A stretch of DNA of 59,566 bases from a virus. The notes below the pieces were generated by a model. It did not search any database and was not told where the DNA came from. It saw only the letters and a program-made list of their open reading frames with translations. Position numbers and translations under genes: made by a program. Positions within the stretch are counted from its first letter, which is position 1. The number at the start of each line of letters is the position of its first letter. Of this stretch, positions 33,437 through 41,892 are shown in pieces. The stretch covers positions 1 through 59,566 of the IMG/VR virus record IMGVR_UViG_3300046796_000573; one strand, 5' to 3'.

Positions 33437-34431
33437 CACTTTGCCTTGCCCTTGGGTGCCTTGGGTTTGAACGGATAGGCGCGCGGCACACGCGACGCCT
33501 TCCCCCGGTGCTTTTCGATCAGCGCCAGCGGCACCGTGCCGCCGACATCTGTCGCCATCTCCTCCGCCACTGCCTTCCAGTCCACGCGCCCAGCGACGCG
33601 GTAATGCAGGAACTTCCCCCACGGCCCGCTGACGCCGTACTCCGACCCGACCAGCTCGATGAAGGCGTTCGTCAGCTGGTCCTCCGCGTGCTCGAGCAGC
33701 TTGCGCATCTGCGTGGCCGTCACCAGCCACGCGAACGCCTGCGCCACCGCCTCGTCCTCCACCTTGCGCAGGTGCTCCGTCTTGATGCCGCCCGGCGTGA
33801 GCGCCCGCAGTGCACGGCGCACGGCCTGCGGGTCCTCGCACGGTGGTGGCTGGTCGGCCTCGACGTACGCCGGCCACCACGCCTCGCACACGTCGATCAG
33901 CTGCTCCTCGATCTCCTGGTCGCGCTCGATGCGGATCAGGCGCAGGCCCGTGCCGCCCACCAGCGCGATCACGTCCCACCACGGCACGTCGGCCACGGCC
34001 ATGCACTGCCGCGCCTGGAGCTCCACGTGCAGCGGTGCAGTTTCGGGATCGGCCCAGTCGCTGGCCTGCGACATGCCGACGATCTTGATCTCCGCGCCAC
34101 CGGCCACACGCTTCGCGCTCGCCTTGCCCTCGACGAAGCTGTCGGGGGAGGCGAGCACGCGCTCGTGCTTGGGGTGGCGCAGCGTGGTGCCGACGGCGCG
34201 CGCCACGTTGCCCGTGCGGATGCGGTAGATGTCCCGCATCGCCTGCTCCAGGGCCAGGCCGATGAACTGCTCGTCGGTCTCGTCCTGCTCCTCGAAGGTG
34301 GTGCGCCCGGTCTTCTCCAGCCACACGTCGATCGGCGTGCTGAACGGGCTCACCTCCATCACGATGGGCGTCTCGCTGGCGCCGATGCCCGTGGCGCGGA
34401 TCGCGCGCTGCTCCGGTGTGAGGCCGCTCAC
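33436..34431 (-). CDS. YqaJ-like 5'-3' exonuclease
   Basis: 331 residues from the GTG that overlaps the previous stop; a GTG three codons upstream is possible. YqaJ/lambda-exo motifs are visible: 'RATGIGASE' (12-20), 'ALEQAMRDIYRIRTG', 'LASPDSFVEG' with the metal Asp, and 'GGAEIKIV' supplying the Glu-x-Lys pair. It would resect DNA ends for the adjacent annealing protein. Confidence 0.8.
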   Translation of the reverse strand: MSGLTPEQRAIRATGIGASETPIVMEVSPFSTPIDVWLEKTGRTTFEEQDETDEQFIGLALEQAMRDIYRIRTGNVARAVGTTLRHPKHERVLASPDSFVEGKASAKRVAGGAEIKIVGMSQASDWADPETAPLHVELQARQCMAVADVPWWDVIALVGGTGLRLIRIERDQEIEEQLIDVCEAWWPAYVEADQPPPCEDPQAVRRALRALTPGGIKTEHLRKVEDEAVAQAFAWLVTATQMRKLLEHAEDQLTNAFIELVGSEYGVSGPWGKFLHYRVAGRVDWKAVAEEMATDVGGTVPLALIEKHRGKASRVPRAYPFKPKAPKGKAK

Positions 34432-34685
34432 GCCTGACACCTAGGACAACCGAGTCGGCCGCACTCGTCGCCAGCTTCGCACCCGTTGTAGCCGTCCGTG
34501 ACGCTGCCCTGGTCCGGCGAGATCTCGACGTCATCCTCGTGCACGATGCGCGTGCCGTCGGCGGTGGCCACCTTGTAGAAGCCCTCGCCTTCGTAACCGC
34601 TGATCAGGCCCGATCGACAGTTGCGCGAGATGCGATCGGCGCCCTTGCCGCGCACGCGCACGCCCTCCTTGAACGCGGTCTTCAC
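34428..34685 (-). CDS. Small protein with C-terminal Cys cluster
   Basis: 85 residues from GTG, with AGGAGGAC in front, the strongest Shine-Dalgarno sequence in the operon. Residues 5-50 look like a small beta barrel (KEGVRVRGKG ... GEGFYKVATADG). The end 'CEAGDECGRLGCPRC' could bind zinc. Function unknown. Confidence 0.6.
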   Translation of the reverse strand: MKTAFKEGVRVRGKGADRISRNCRSGLISGYEGEGFYKVATADGTRIVHEDDVEISPDQGSVTDGYNGCEAGDECGRLGCPRCQA

Positions 34686-35086
34686 GCCGTCCTCCTGTCG
34701 CGCGGTGCCGCAGGTGCGGGCCTGGCGTGCTCGCGATCGATCGCGTGGCGCAGCGCGTGCGCCCGCTTGTCGCGCGGGCTGGGGAAGCCGCGCCAGTCGG
34801 CGACCACCATCTTGCGCATGCGCTGGAGCTTGCCGGTGGCGGACCACACGCGGACCACCAGGAAGCCGTCGTCGGGCCCCGCACCCACGGCCTGCACGTA
34901 GGCGATCCGCACCGCGTCGTGCGCGCCGTGCCGCACGTAGATGATGTCGCCGTCGTCGATCGGGTTCGCGTCCTGGTGGACGAGCTTGCCCTCGAGTGCC
35001 CGCAGCACGTCGGGCGCGTTCTCGGGATCAAGGAGCGACAGCTGCACCGCGGCCAGCACGTGCATCCGCAGATCGTCGGCGTTCAT
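34682..35086 (-). CDS. Unknown protein
   Basis: 134 residues, coupled on both sides. 'DGDIIYVRHGAHDAVRIAYV' and 'DDGFLVVRVWSATGKL' suggest a small beta domain, and the C-terminus is Arg/Pro-rich. Lies between the SMC-like gene and the Cys-cluster gene. No family recognised. Confidence 0.6.
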   Translation of the reverse strand: MNADDLRMHVLAAVQLSLLDPENAPDVLRALEGKLVHQDANPIDDGDIIYVRHGAHDAVRIAYVQAVGAGPDDGFLVVRVWSATGKLQRMRKMVVADWRGFPSPRDKRAHALRHAIDREHARPAPAAPRDRRTA

Positions 35087-36678
35087 GTGCCCGCTCCGAT
35101 CTCCACCGCGTGCGCGGGCCCAGCGTCCACGCGCGTGGCGATCAGCTGGTACCCGTCGGCGGTGGCGGCCGCGATGAAGACGGGGAGCTGCTCCTTGTCG
35201 AGCCGCTCCAGGCCGTCCACGATCACGAGCCTGGCCTTGGGGTTCAGCCGGCGCGTGATGTCCACGGCGAAGCGAACCTGCTCCGCGCCCGACAGGTGAT
35301 CGAGCGCCACGCCGTCGAGCGTGATCGTGTCGCCGTCCAGGCCCAGCCCGGGGATGCCACCCGCTGCCGCCAGCAGGGCCGCCGGTGCCTCGTTGGTGAA
35401 CGCCTTGACCGCCTGGTCCAGCTGGTATGCGGCGAGCTTGGCGGCCGCCGTGGCCTTGCGCGCCTCGTCCGCGTCGAGCTGCCCGTTCTTGGCGCGCAGC
35501 CTGGCGTTCAGCAGGGCCACCATCCCCTCCGCCTGCTTGACCGCTGCGCCCGCGGTGCGGATTGCTTCGGCCGCCTCTTCGGGCTGGGCCTGCATACCGA
35601 TCGACTCCTCGAGCTCGGCCGCCTGGCCTTCGAGATCAGCCGCCCGATCCATGCGGTCGACGGCCTGCTGTTCGCGCTCCTGGAGCCCGGCCAGCTTGCG
35701 CTGGAGCTTGTCGCGCTCCTCGCGGTGCAGCACCAGCTCGCCCTTCGCGATCTCCAGCTGCTCCTCGAACGCCTTCACCCGTGCCTCCGCACCGGCGATC
35801 GCCTCCGACACGTTGCCAGCCTGCTCGAGCACCGCGTCGATGTCCGCCGGCTGCACGGTCGGCGCAGACGCCAGGCACATGCTCGCCTCGTTGCGCAGCT
35901 GCGCCACCCTGGCGCGCGTCTTCGCGGTGCGCTCCTGGTGCGACGCTGCCGCCTCGGCGCGCGCCTGTGCCGCCGCTGCGTCCTTGCGCCTGGCCACCAG
36001 CAGCTCCTCCGCGTCGACACCCTCGGCGAGCTCGTCGAACGCCTGCACGATGTCGGGCTCGGCCACCGCCTGCGCCACCAGCTGGTCAGCGCGGGCGCAC
36101 GCGTTGGCCTCCTCCGCCTCGGCGAGTTTGTACGCCTTGTTCGCCAGCGCGCGCCGGTCGTAGAAGCCCTGGCGCAGGCGGTCCACCACCTCCAGCCCGT
36201 GGCCTGCGCACTCCGTCGCCGTCAGCGTCTCGCCCGGCGGCAGCCAGCGCTTCAGCAGCTCCGGCGTGGCCACCACGGGCATCGCGCCCAGGATCGTCGC
36301 GCGGCGCTTCTTGGGGTCGCGCTCGAACACCAGGTCCAGCGGGTCCAGCGGCGCCATGCCGAGCAGCTCCTGGAGGAAGGCCGCAGGGGCCTTCTGCACC
36401 AGGCCGTCGGCACGCATCACGCGCACGCTCTGCCCGGTGGGCGTGATCAGGCGCCGCACGGACACGTCGTCCAGGTCCACCAGGATCTCCGCCTCGTCGG
36501 CGCCCTTGCGGATGGCGGTGGGATTGGCCCCGCGCCCGGTGAGCGCGATGCGGATCGCCTCCAGGACGCTGGTCTTGCCGCTGCCGTTGCTGCCCTCGAT
36601 GATCGCGCCGTGCGGCCCGAACACGTACTCGCGTGCGTGGATGCCGAGCACGTTGCTGATCTTCACCCGGGCGATCAC
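35083..36678 (-). CDS. SMC/Rad50-like ATPase
   Basis: 531 residues from GTG (GTGA overlap). A P-loop 'GSNGSGKTS' lies at residues 29-37. A long coiled-coil centre (about 190-420, 'LVLHREERDKLQRKLAGLQE') is followed by the ABC signature 'LSGAEQV' and Walker B 'ARLVIVDGLERL' near residue 490. No CxxC zinc hook is visible. Such short SMC-like proteins often accompany phage exonuclease and annealing genes and may act in recombination or DNA-end processing. Confidence 0.75.
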   Translation of the reverse strand: MIARVKISNVLGIHAREYVFGPHGAIIEGSNGSGKTSVLEAIRIALTGRGANPTAIRKGADEAEILVDLDDVSVRRLITPTGQSVRVMRADGLVQKAPAAFLQELLGMAPLDPLDLVFERDPKKRRATILGAMPVVATPELLKRWLPPGETLTATECAGHGLEVVDRLRQGFYDRRALANKAYKLAEAEEANACARADQLVAQAVAEPDIVQAFDELAEGVDAEELLVARRKDAAAAQARAEAAASHQERTAKTRARVAQLRNEASMCLASAPTVQPADIDAVLEQAGNVSEAIAGAEARVKAFEEQLEIAKGELVLHREERDKLQRKLAGLQEREQQAVDRMDRAADLEGQAAELEESIGMQAQPEEAAEAIRTAGAAVKQAEGMVALLNARLRAKNGQLDADEARKATAAAKLAAYQLDQAVKAFTNEAPAALLAAAGGIPGLGLDGDTITLDGVALDHLSGAEQVRFAVDITRRLNPKARLVIVDGLERLDKEQLPVFIAAATADGYQLIATRVDAGPAHAVEIGAGT

Positions 36679-36947
36679 GGCGCACCTCCGTCCTGCATCG
36701 ACTGGCCGTGGGCCTGGCGCGCCTCTTCCTCGAGCACCGCGAGCGCGTCCTCGTAGACGGCGGCCGCCTTGGCGTGCAGGTCCGCGATCGTCGCGATGGT
36801 GATCGCGTACGGCGTGGTGGTCACGCCCATCGCCGCCAGGCGCTCGCGTGCCGCCTTCTCGCGCAGCCGCATCGCGTGCCCGTTGTCCTCGAGCCACATC
36901 ACGAGCAGGGCCCTTCCGGTGCCCGGCTTCTTCTTCGCTTCGTCCAT
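36675..36947 (-). CDS. Small helical protein upstream of the SMC-like gene
   Basis: 90 residues, with AAGGAGCGG before ATG. It is fully helical and charged (MRLREKAARERLAAMG ... YEDALAVLEEEARQAHG). It is coupled to the ATPase gene and could be its partner. Function unknown. Confidence 0.6.
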   Translation of the reverse strand: MDEAKKKPGTGRALLVMWLEDNGHAMRLREKAARERLAAMGVTTTPYAITIATIADLHAKAAAVYEDALAVLEEEARQAHGQSMQDGGAP

Positions 36948-36985
36948 GTCCCGCTCCTTGCTGCGCCGTCCTAGTGGCGCGCACG

Positions 36986-37009
36986 CCGGGCCCGATCGCA
37001 CCGGGCCCC
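36986..37009 (-). terminator. Intergenic GGGCCC stem-loop with GGTGCGATC core
   Basis: Two GGGCCC arms (36988-36993, 37003-37008) flank GATCGCACC, the complement of the GGTGCGATC core also found at 31917-31935. It lies in the gap between the DUF932-like gene and the small helical gene. It may be a weak terminator or processing site within the operon. Confidence 0.4.
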
Positions 37010-37021
37010 GCAGGCGCTCCC

Positions 37022-39430
37022 CTACGAAGCCACCACCTCTTCAGCAGCGGCATCCGTGGCGGCCTGCGCGTGCTCGAGCGTGACGTACTCGAGCGGCCTG
37101 GGCTTGCTGCCGCCAGCGCCGGGCACGCCCTTGGTGCCCCACAGCAGCGCGCTGGCCTGGCGCTGCACGTCGTCCTCGCCGAACGCGTCGAGCTCGAGCA
37201 CCGTGTGCGTGTACCGGGTGATCGCGTTGACGACGGCGGCGCGGCTGACCGCGTGCACCTTGCGCGCGCTCGATGCGTCCGCTTCCCAGCAGGCCACCAA
37301 CGCGTCGACGTGCTCGTCGATCTTGCTGCGACCCGGCAGCTTGATGCGCGCGCGCTGCCCACCGCTCAGCAGCCCGGCGAAGATGCCCCGCACCGCGTCG
37401 GTGGTGTTACCGGGCACGGCGTCGTCGCTGATCAGGCGGGCCACCTCCAGCACGTCCTCCTCGCAGGCGTAGTCCCACGCCTTGATGAAGTGCCCGATCG
37501 CGTCGAGCGCCTTGGCGAAGTGCGCCTGGAACTTCCGCGCCAGCTCGTAGACGCTGCCCACGTGGCGGATCGAGAACAGGTCGCGCGCCTGGCGGTCGAT
37601 GATCGCCAGGTTCAGGCACAGGTTCTGCCACGCCACCGAGCTGCCGCGGATCGCGCCGCCACCCGTGTCGTCGGTGCGCACCACCACCCCAGCCTTGAAG
37701 AACTCCCCGGCCACGTAGTGCCTGGGCTGCACGTTGGAGTGGAACAGCGCCTCGAACCTGGCGCGCGTGCCGTCGTACGTGACGCCACCGCGGGCCTCGG
37801 GTGCGGTGCGCTTCAGCGCCTCGCCGATCGCCTCCGCCACCTTGTCCACGTCGAACGTGGCGTACCCCGGCGACACGGTGGCCCAGATGGATCGCGGCGT
37901 GGTGCCGTCGGCCCTGGTGACCGCGCGGGTGCGGAAGACCAGCGACTGGCGCTTGGGTGCCTTGTCGGCGTCCTTCGCGTGCGGGCCCGCCTGCCACGCG
38001 CGGCGCTCCTTGTCCTCGCGGTCGAGCATGAGATCCGACTGCGCGTTGACGTTGTGGGCGCGCAGCACCGGCGGGCACTTGTCCACCAGGTAGTATCGAC
38101 CGCCGTAGCCCAGGCGGCCGAACATGCTGCCCACCGCGTCGCTGGAGATCGGCATCTCGGTGGCCACCATCAGCGAGCCCGACACGCCGCTGGTGAGGCC
38201 GTCTGCGATCACCGACTGCGGCCGCACGCGCACCCGGCCGTCGCCGGCCATGCCCACGTCGCTGGCGTACACCAGCAGGTCGGCGCGCTTCTCGTCGTGC
38301 ACGCGCTGGATCACGTTGTCGCAGAGCACGGTGACGAGCGGCTTGGCGTCGTGCTCGGCGCGCGATGCCCGGGCCGCCTCCACGCCAGCCTCGATCACGC
38401 GCAGGCCACGCTCGTACACGGTCTGCTTCGGCTCGAAGCCTGCCGCGCGCGCCGCCTCCAGGTCGCGCAGCGATCGCGCCAGGCCGATCGCGTCCACGCC
38501 CTGGGCGATGCTCTCGCCGTGCGACTCGAGGTTCGTCTTCGACGCCTCGCCCTGCGGCACGGCCTGCATCGTCATCCCGCCACCGAGCTGCACGCCCTGC
38601 GGAGGCGGCACGGCCGGCGACACCACACCCTCGCTGTCGCGGTGCATCCACCCGTGCGGCTTCGCGGGCTCCTGCCCGAGCAGCACGATCACCCCAGCGT
38701 CCTGGAAACCCAGGTTGACGCGGCGCTCGCGCATGGCGCGCGCCTGGCGCAGCGTGAGCGGCTCCGCGTGGCAGTACTTGCCGCTGCCGTTCGGCGCGAG
38801 CTCGAGGGCCCACCGCGGCACGTCGCCCATGGGGTCCTCCGCGTGCGGGCTGTTCGGCAGGGCCGCCATGCTGCGATCGGTCGCGTCCTGCACCGCCTGC
38901 TCGCGGGTGTCGTGCAGGTCGGCACGGATGTCGTCGTCGTCGAGCGCGGCCACCTCGGCCTCCACCTGCTGCCGTGCAGCGCGCCAGTCCGTGGGGTCCT
39001 CGCCGCGCATCCACGCGGTGTGGTGCGCCGTGAAGGCTGCGCCGGTGGCGTTCTCGTCCACCGCGGCCGCAGCGCACCAGCGCGCGAACGACAGGCCGTT
39101 CACCTCAGAACGGGAGGTCGTCGACGTGGGCGACGTCGCCGAAGGGGTTCCATGCTGCGCGAGCACCGCAGTAGCAGGGCCAGAAGCCACAAGCAGGGCA
39201 ACGGCGCTCACCGCGGCGTGCTTGGCCTTGGCCGCTGCGTCCTGCGAGCTTGCGCCGTCGGCCATCGCCAGGTGGTAGGCCCGCTTTGCCGCGCGCTCGA
39301 CTGCCGCCTTCTGCGGGGCCGTCAGCTCGTCCTCGTCGCTCGCCCGCATCTTGGGGTCCACCTGCGCCATGATCCTGGCGATCGCTTCGTCGTTGGTCTC
39401 GGTCGTCGTCTCGGTGTTGTTCATGTCCAT
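37022..39430 (-). CDS. Large DUF932-like protein of unknown function
   Basis: 802 residues in the longest reading, with AAGGAGCGG six bases before the first ATG. The C-terminal half has DUF932-like elements: 'ATVSPGYATFDVDKVAEA', then 'VVVRTDDTGGGAIRGSS' and 'WQNLCLNLAIIDRQARD'. The N-terminal 110 codons overlap the HTH gene frame. A GTG at 39101 (MNGLSFARWC) would give a 692-residue protein starting one base after that gene's stop, in keeping with the coupling used elsewhere. Which start is used is open. Role unknown; it resembles large early phage proteins placed beside recombination genes. Confidence 0.6.
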   Translation of the reverse strand: MDMNNTETTTETNDEAIARIMAQVDPKMRASDEDELTAPQKAAVERAAKRAYHLAMADGASSQDAAAKAKHAAVSAVALLVASGPATAVLAQHGTPSATSPTSTTSRSEVNGLSFARWCAAAAVDENATGAAFTAHHTAWMRGEDPTDWRAARQQVEAEVAALDDDDIRADLHDTREQAVQDATDRSMAALPNSPHAEDPMGDVPRWALELAPNGSGKYCHAEPLTLRQARAMRERRVNLGFQDAGVIVLLGQEPAKPHGWMHRDSEGVVSPAVPPPQGVQLGGGMTMQAVPQGEASKTNLESHGESIAQGVDAIGLARSLRDLEAARAAGFEPKQTVYERGLRVIEAGVEAARASRAEHDAKPLVTVLCDNVIQRVHDEKRADLLVYASDVGMAGDGRVRVRPQSVIADGLTSGVSGSLMVATEMPISSDAVGSMFGRLGYGGRYYLVDKCPPVLRAHNVNAQSDLMLDREDKERRAWQAGPHAKDADKAPKRQSLVFRTRAVTRADGTTPRSIWATVSPGYATFDVDKVAEAIGEALKRTAPEARGGVTYDGTRARFEALFHSNVQPRHYVAGEFFKAGVVVRTDDTGGGAIRGSSVAWQNLCLNLAIIDRQARDLFSIRHVGSVYELARKFQAHFAKALDAIGHFIKAWDYACEEDVLEVARLISDDAVPGNTTDAVRGIFAGLLSGGQRARIKLPGRSKIDEHVDALVACWEADASSARKVHAVSRAAVVNAITRYTHTVLELDAFGEDDVQRQASALLWGTKGVPGAGGSKPRPLEYVTLEHAQAATDAAAEEVVAS

Positions 39431-39698
39431 GCTCCGCTCCTTGGGTCATCGTCAGTTGTACGTCGTCTCCGGCCACGTTGGCCGCTGCCAGGGCGAAGGC
39501 CCGGGCAAGGAATGTCACAGGCTCCAGGCCGTAGCCCTTCGCCACCTGCACCAGGTGCCGCTCGCGAGGCTCGCGCTCGCCACTCTCGAAGCGCGCGATC
39601 TCGTACTGGTGCAGGCCAGCACGCTCGGCGAGCTTCGACTGCGACAACCCTGCGGCCACGCGGTAGAGGCGCAGCGCCAGCGCGATCGGGCGCCTCAT
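39105..39698 (-). CDS. XRE-type HTH protein with long overlapping C-terminus
   Basis: 197 residues. Residues 1-60 form an XRE helix-turn-helix: 'ALRLYRVAAGLSQSKLAERA' and 'LHQYEIARFESGEREPR'. Translation then has no stop until 39105, running 326 bp into the DUF932-like gene. The middle of the overlap is Arg/Gly-rich and shadow-like. The last 32 residues look real: CPACGFWPCYC, then WNPF and the acidic end DVAHVDDLPF, which resembles the SSB C-terminal tip. Either this is a true long overlap, or a frameshift joins frames here. Confidence 0.55.
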   Translation of the reverse strand: MRRPIALALRLYRVAAGLSQSKLAERAGLHQYEIARFESGEREPRERHLVQVAKGYGLEPVTFLARAFALAAANVAGDDVQLTMTQGAEHGHEQHRDDDRDQRRSDRQDHGAGGPQDAGERRGRADGPAEGGSRARGKAGLPPGDGRRRKLAGRSGQGQARRGERRCPACGFWPCYCGARAAWNPFGDVAHVDDLPF

Positions 39699-40117
39699 CG
39701 TCGGCCCCCGATCGGCGGTGGTGCCTTGCGCTTCGCGCGTGCGGCCGCGATGCGCTCCACCTTGGCCAGGTGCAGCTGCTCGTCGAGCACCACCTTGGCG
39801 AAGACGCTGAGCTGCACCAGGCGCGCGTGACCGCCGCTGTTCCGCAGGCGCGTCACCCACCCGCGGGCCTGCCCGATCACCACGAACGGTTTCGCGTTGG
39901 CGAAGTTGGCGGTGGGCCTGCCGTGCCTGCCCAGCCACTGCCACGTGCGCAGCGGGCCAGCAGGGTCGCCGCCGTAATAGGTGGCCTCGATCTCCACCGC
40001 GTAGAGCTTCAGCTCGGGCACGCCGCGCAGGGCGCTCGCGGCCACAGTGTCGTCGGCCCGCTCGAGCGCGTCAGCCGTTACCTGCATCAGCTCGCCCAGG
40101 TTTGCCGGCGCGCTCAT
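39695..40117 (-). CDS. Unknown protein
   Basis: 140 residues, ATGA-coupled to the winged-helix gene. 'LYAVEIEATYYGGDPAGPLR' and 'FVVIGQARGWVTRL' indicate an alpha/beta fold; the end is Lys/Arg-rich. No family recognised. Confidence 0.6.
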   Translation of the reverse strand: MSAPANLGELMQVTADALERADDTVAASALRGVPELKLYAVEIEATYYGGDPAGPLRTWQWLGRHGRPTANFANAKPFVVIGQARGWVTRLRNSGGHARLVQLSVFAKVVLDEQLHLAKVERIAAARAKRKAPPPIGGRR

Positions 40118-40428
40118 CGCCAGGCCTCGCCCTTCAGCCACCCGCGCTCGCCCGCGTTGCGCACGTAGCCGCCTTCCATCAGACGGCCCAGCGCCTGCCA
40201 CACGCGCCGCTCCTGGAGGCCGGTGGCGGCCGCGATCTCCTCCGCGCGCAGGCCCCACCCGTGCTTCGCGAGCACTTCGATCGTGCGGATCTCGTGCTCC
40301 GAGCGCTTCCGTGCGGCCTGCGCGTTGCGGCGCGTGCGGCGCCTGTGCTGCTCGAGGCAACGCTCCGCGAGCGTGGCCCAACCGCCCGCGACGATCGCGG
40401 TGCTCACCGTTCTGCACGTGGTCGTCAT
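40114..40428 (-). CDS. Winged-helix DNA-binding protein
   Basis: 104 residues. 'RTIEVLAKHGWGLRAEEIAA' followed by 'TGLQERRVWQALGRLMEGGY' (about 50-88) is a typical winged helix, with the wing 'VRNAGERGWLKG' at the end. The first 40 residues are basic. A transcription regulator of the early region is likely. Coupled by ATGA on both sides. Confidence 0.7.
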   Translation of the reverse strand: MTTTCRTVSTAIVAGGWATLAERCLEQHRRRTRRNAQAARKRSEHEIRTIEVLAKHGWGLRAEEIAAATGLQERRVWQALGRLMEGGYVRNAGERGWLKGEAWR

Positions 40429-41171
40429 GACGTCGCTCCGATCTGTCGCAGTGTCTCTTCGCGCCAGGCCATCGCGTAGCGCGCGCAGTTGGCGCAGCTG
40501 GCGTGCTCGCACCCGTGCAGGGGCTCGGCGCGGCGCGCGTCGTAGCTCCACGCCAGCGAGTCGCTCGAGGCCAGCAGTCGTCCTCCTGGTGATGCCAGTC
40601 CGGTGCGCTTGAAGCCGAACCCGTGCAGGCGCAGGCCCTCGTCCGCCAGCCACGCCAGGAGGAGCGAGGCGGACACCGTGTTCTGCCGGCGGCACACCGT
40701 GCCCACGCCCACCAGCGGCTCCGCCAGCAGGTCCACGCCGGCAGCGGTGTACGCGTCCACGTGATCCAGGTAGTCGCCGCGCGCCCAGCCTTGCAGCACG
40801 GGCACGATCGGCAGCTCCGGCGCCAGCGCGCGCAGCTCGAGGTAGTTGGCCAGCGTGCGCGCCTGGTGCTCCGCCACGGTCAGCCCGGTGCGACGCAACA
40901 TCTCCGGCTCGCACATCCAGTCCTGTGGTGCTGCCCAGGCCAGCGAGCCGATGTCGTCGCGGTACCGGCGCACCTGCGCGACGTAGGCGCGTGCGTCGAG
41001 CTGCCACGCGCCATGCATCGACAGCTCGGTGAAGCCGCCGCTGTCCAGCGCCCACGTCGCAGCCGCACGGGGCAGGCGCTTCATCGTCTCCAGCCGGCGG
41101 CGCGAGACGAACAGCGGCACGCCCAGCGTGGCCAGCCAGTTGACCTGATGCGTGCCCAGGTAGAACGTCAC
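40425..41171 (-). CDS. dpdA: DpdA-like tRNA-guanine-transglycosylase family enzyme (DNA deazaguanine insertion)
   Basis: 248 residues from GTG in a GTGA overlap. The sequence matches phage DpdA/TGT-like enzymes: 'TWALDSGGFTELS' (39-51), 'APQDWMCEP' (81-89), 'PVLQGW', 'GVGTVCRRQ' (155-163), 'HGFGFK' (183-188), 'ASSDSLAWSY' (201-210) and a zinc site Cys221/Cys226/Cys229. DpdA swaps guanine in DNA for a 7-deazaguanine and so protects phage DNA from restriction. No preQ0-synthesis gene (FolE, QueD, QueE, QueC) is visible, so the host would have to supply the base. Confidence 0.75.
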   Translation of the reverse strand: MTFYLGTHQVNWLATLGVPLFVSRRRLETMKRLPRAAATWALDSGGFTELSMHGAWQLDARAYVAQVRRYRDDIGSLAWAAPQDWMCEPEMLRRTGLTVAEHQARTLANYLELRALAPELPIVPVLQGWARGDYLDHVDAYTAAGVDLLAEPLVGVGTVCRRQNTVSASLLLAWLADEGLRLHGFGFKRTGLASPGGRLLASSDSLAWSYDARRAEPLHGCEHASCANCARYAMAWREETLRQIGATS

Positions 41172-41605
41172 AGCAGCCTCCGCACGCGCAGGCCACGGTT
41201 CACGTCCACGTGCTCGCCGATCTTCAGCGCGCGCACCTGCTCCACCACCTCGGGCGTGTCCGCGTTCGCCTCGACGAACTGCGACAGCGTGCACTTGGTG
41301 CGGGCGCACTCGTCGCTGTCCACGATCTCCAGGAACGGGTCCGCGCCCACGCCCACCACGTCGAGCATGCCCTGGTCGTTCATCTCCTCCAGCAGGTCGC
41401 GCACGTCGGAGGCCGCACCGCGCACGCACCAGCGCAGGCGCAGCTCGCCGCCCAGCGTGGTCGGCTTGGCCACGTCGTGGTGGAGCTTGTCCACGCCGAC
41501 CATGCGGTGCTCGAGCACGCAGTCGAAGTCGCGCGCCAGGTCTTCCAGGCGCACCTGCGCGGCAGGCGTTGTCGGCGCAGGCACCAGGCGGATCGTGTCG
41601 CTCAT
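41168..41605 (-). CDS. Unknown protein next to dpdA
   Basis: 145 residues, directly coupled to the DpdA-like gene. It is an alpha/beta protein with 'LRLRWCVRGAASDVRDLLEE' and 'FLEIVDSDECARTKCTLSQF'. A partner in modification cannot be excluded, but nothing in the sequence shows it. Confidence 0.6.
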   Translation of the reverse strand: MSDTIRLVPAPTTPAAQVRLEDLARDFDCVLEHRMVGVDKLHHDVAKPTTLGGELRLRWCVRGAASDVRDLLEEMNDQGMLDVVGVGADPFLEIVDSDECARTKCTLSQFVEANADTPEVVEQVRALKIGEHVDVNRGLRVRRLL

Positions 41606-41892
41606 CGCGGGAGCCCTTCGTGCTTCGCGGCGTCGTACGGCTCGCAGGCGACCAGGCAGTCGGGGTGCTTCTCGCTGGCCGCCTTCGCCACGCGGTCGGC
41701 GATGTAGCGCCGCTCGAACGGCCCGTAGGCCTTGACCACGCGGCCCAGCGTGCAGCCCGTCTCCGGGTCCACGGGGCCGCCGTGCATCGTCCAGCGGATC
41801 ACCATGGTGCGCACCGGCACCAACGACGGCGGCGTCGTATGGCGCGCGGCAGCGAGCTCGCGGCCCCAGGGCAAGCGGTTCGCGTTCGCCAT
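41602..41892 (-). CDS. Unknown small protein
   Basis: 96 residues, TGATG overlap upstream and ATGA downstream. 'RTMVIRWTMHGGPVDPETGC' is beta-like and the end is helical. No family recognised. Confidence 0.55.
   Translation of the reverse strand: MANANRLPWGRELAAARHTTPPSLVPVRTMVIRWTMHGGPVDPETGCTLGRVVKAYGPFERRYIADRVAKAASEKHPDCLVACEPYDAAKHEGLPR

Noticed and set aside
36848-40168. 1106-residue plus-strand frame opposite the early operon
   Set aside because: Low-complexity Arg/His/Ala composition, no ribosome binding site, and it lies antisense to well-supported coupled genes.
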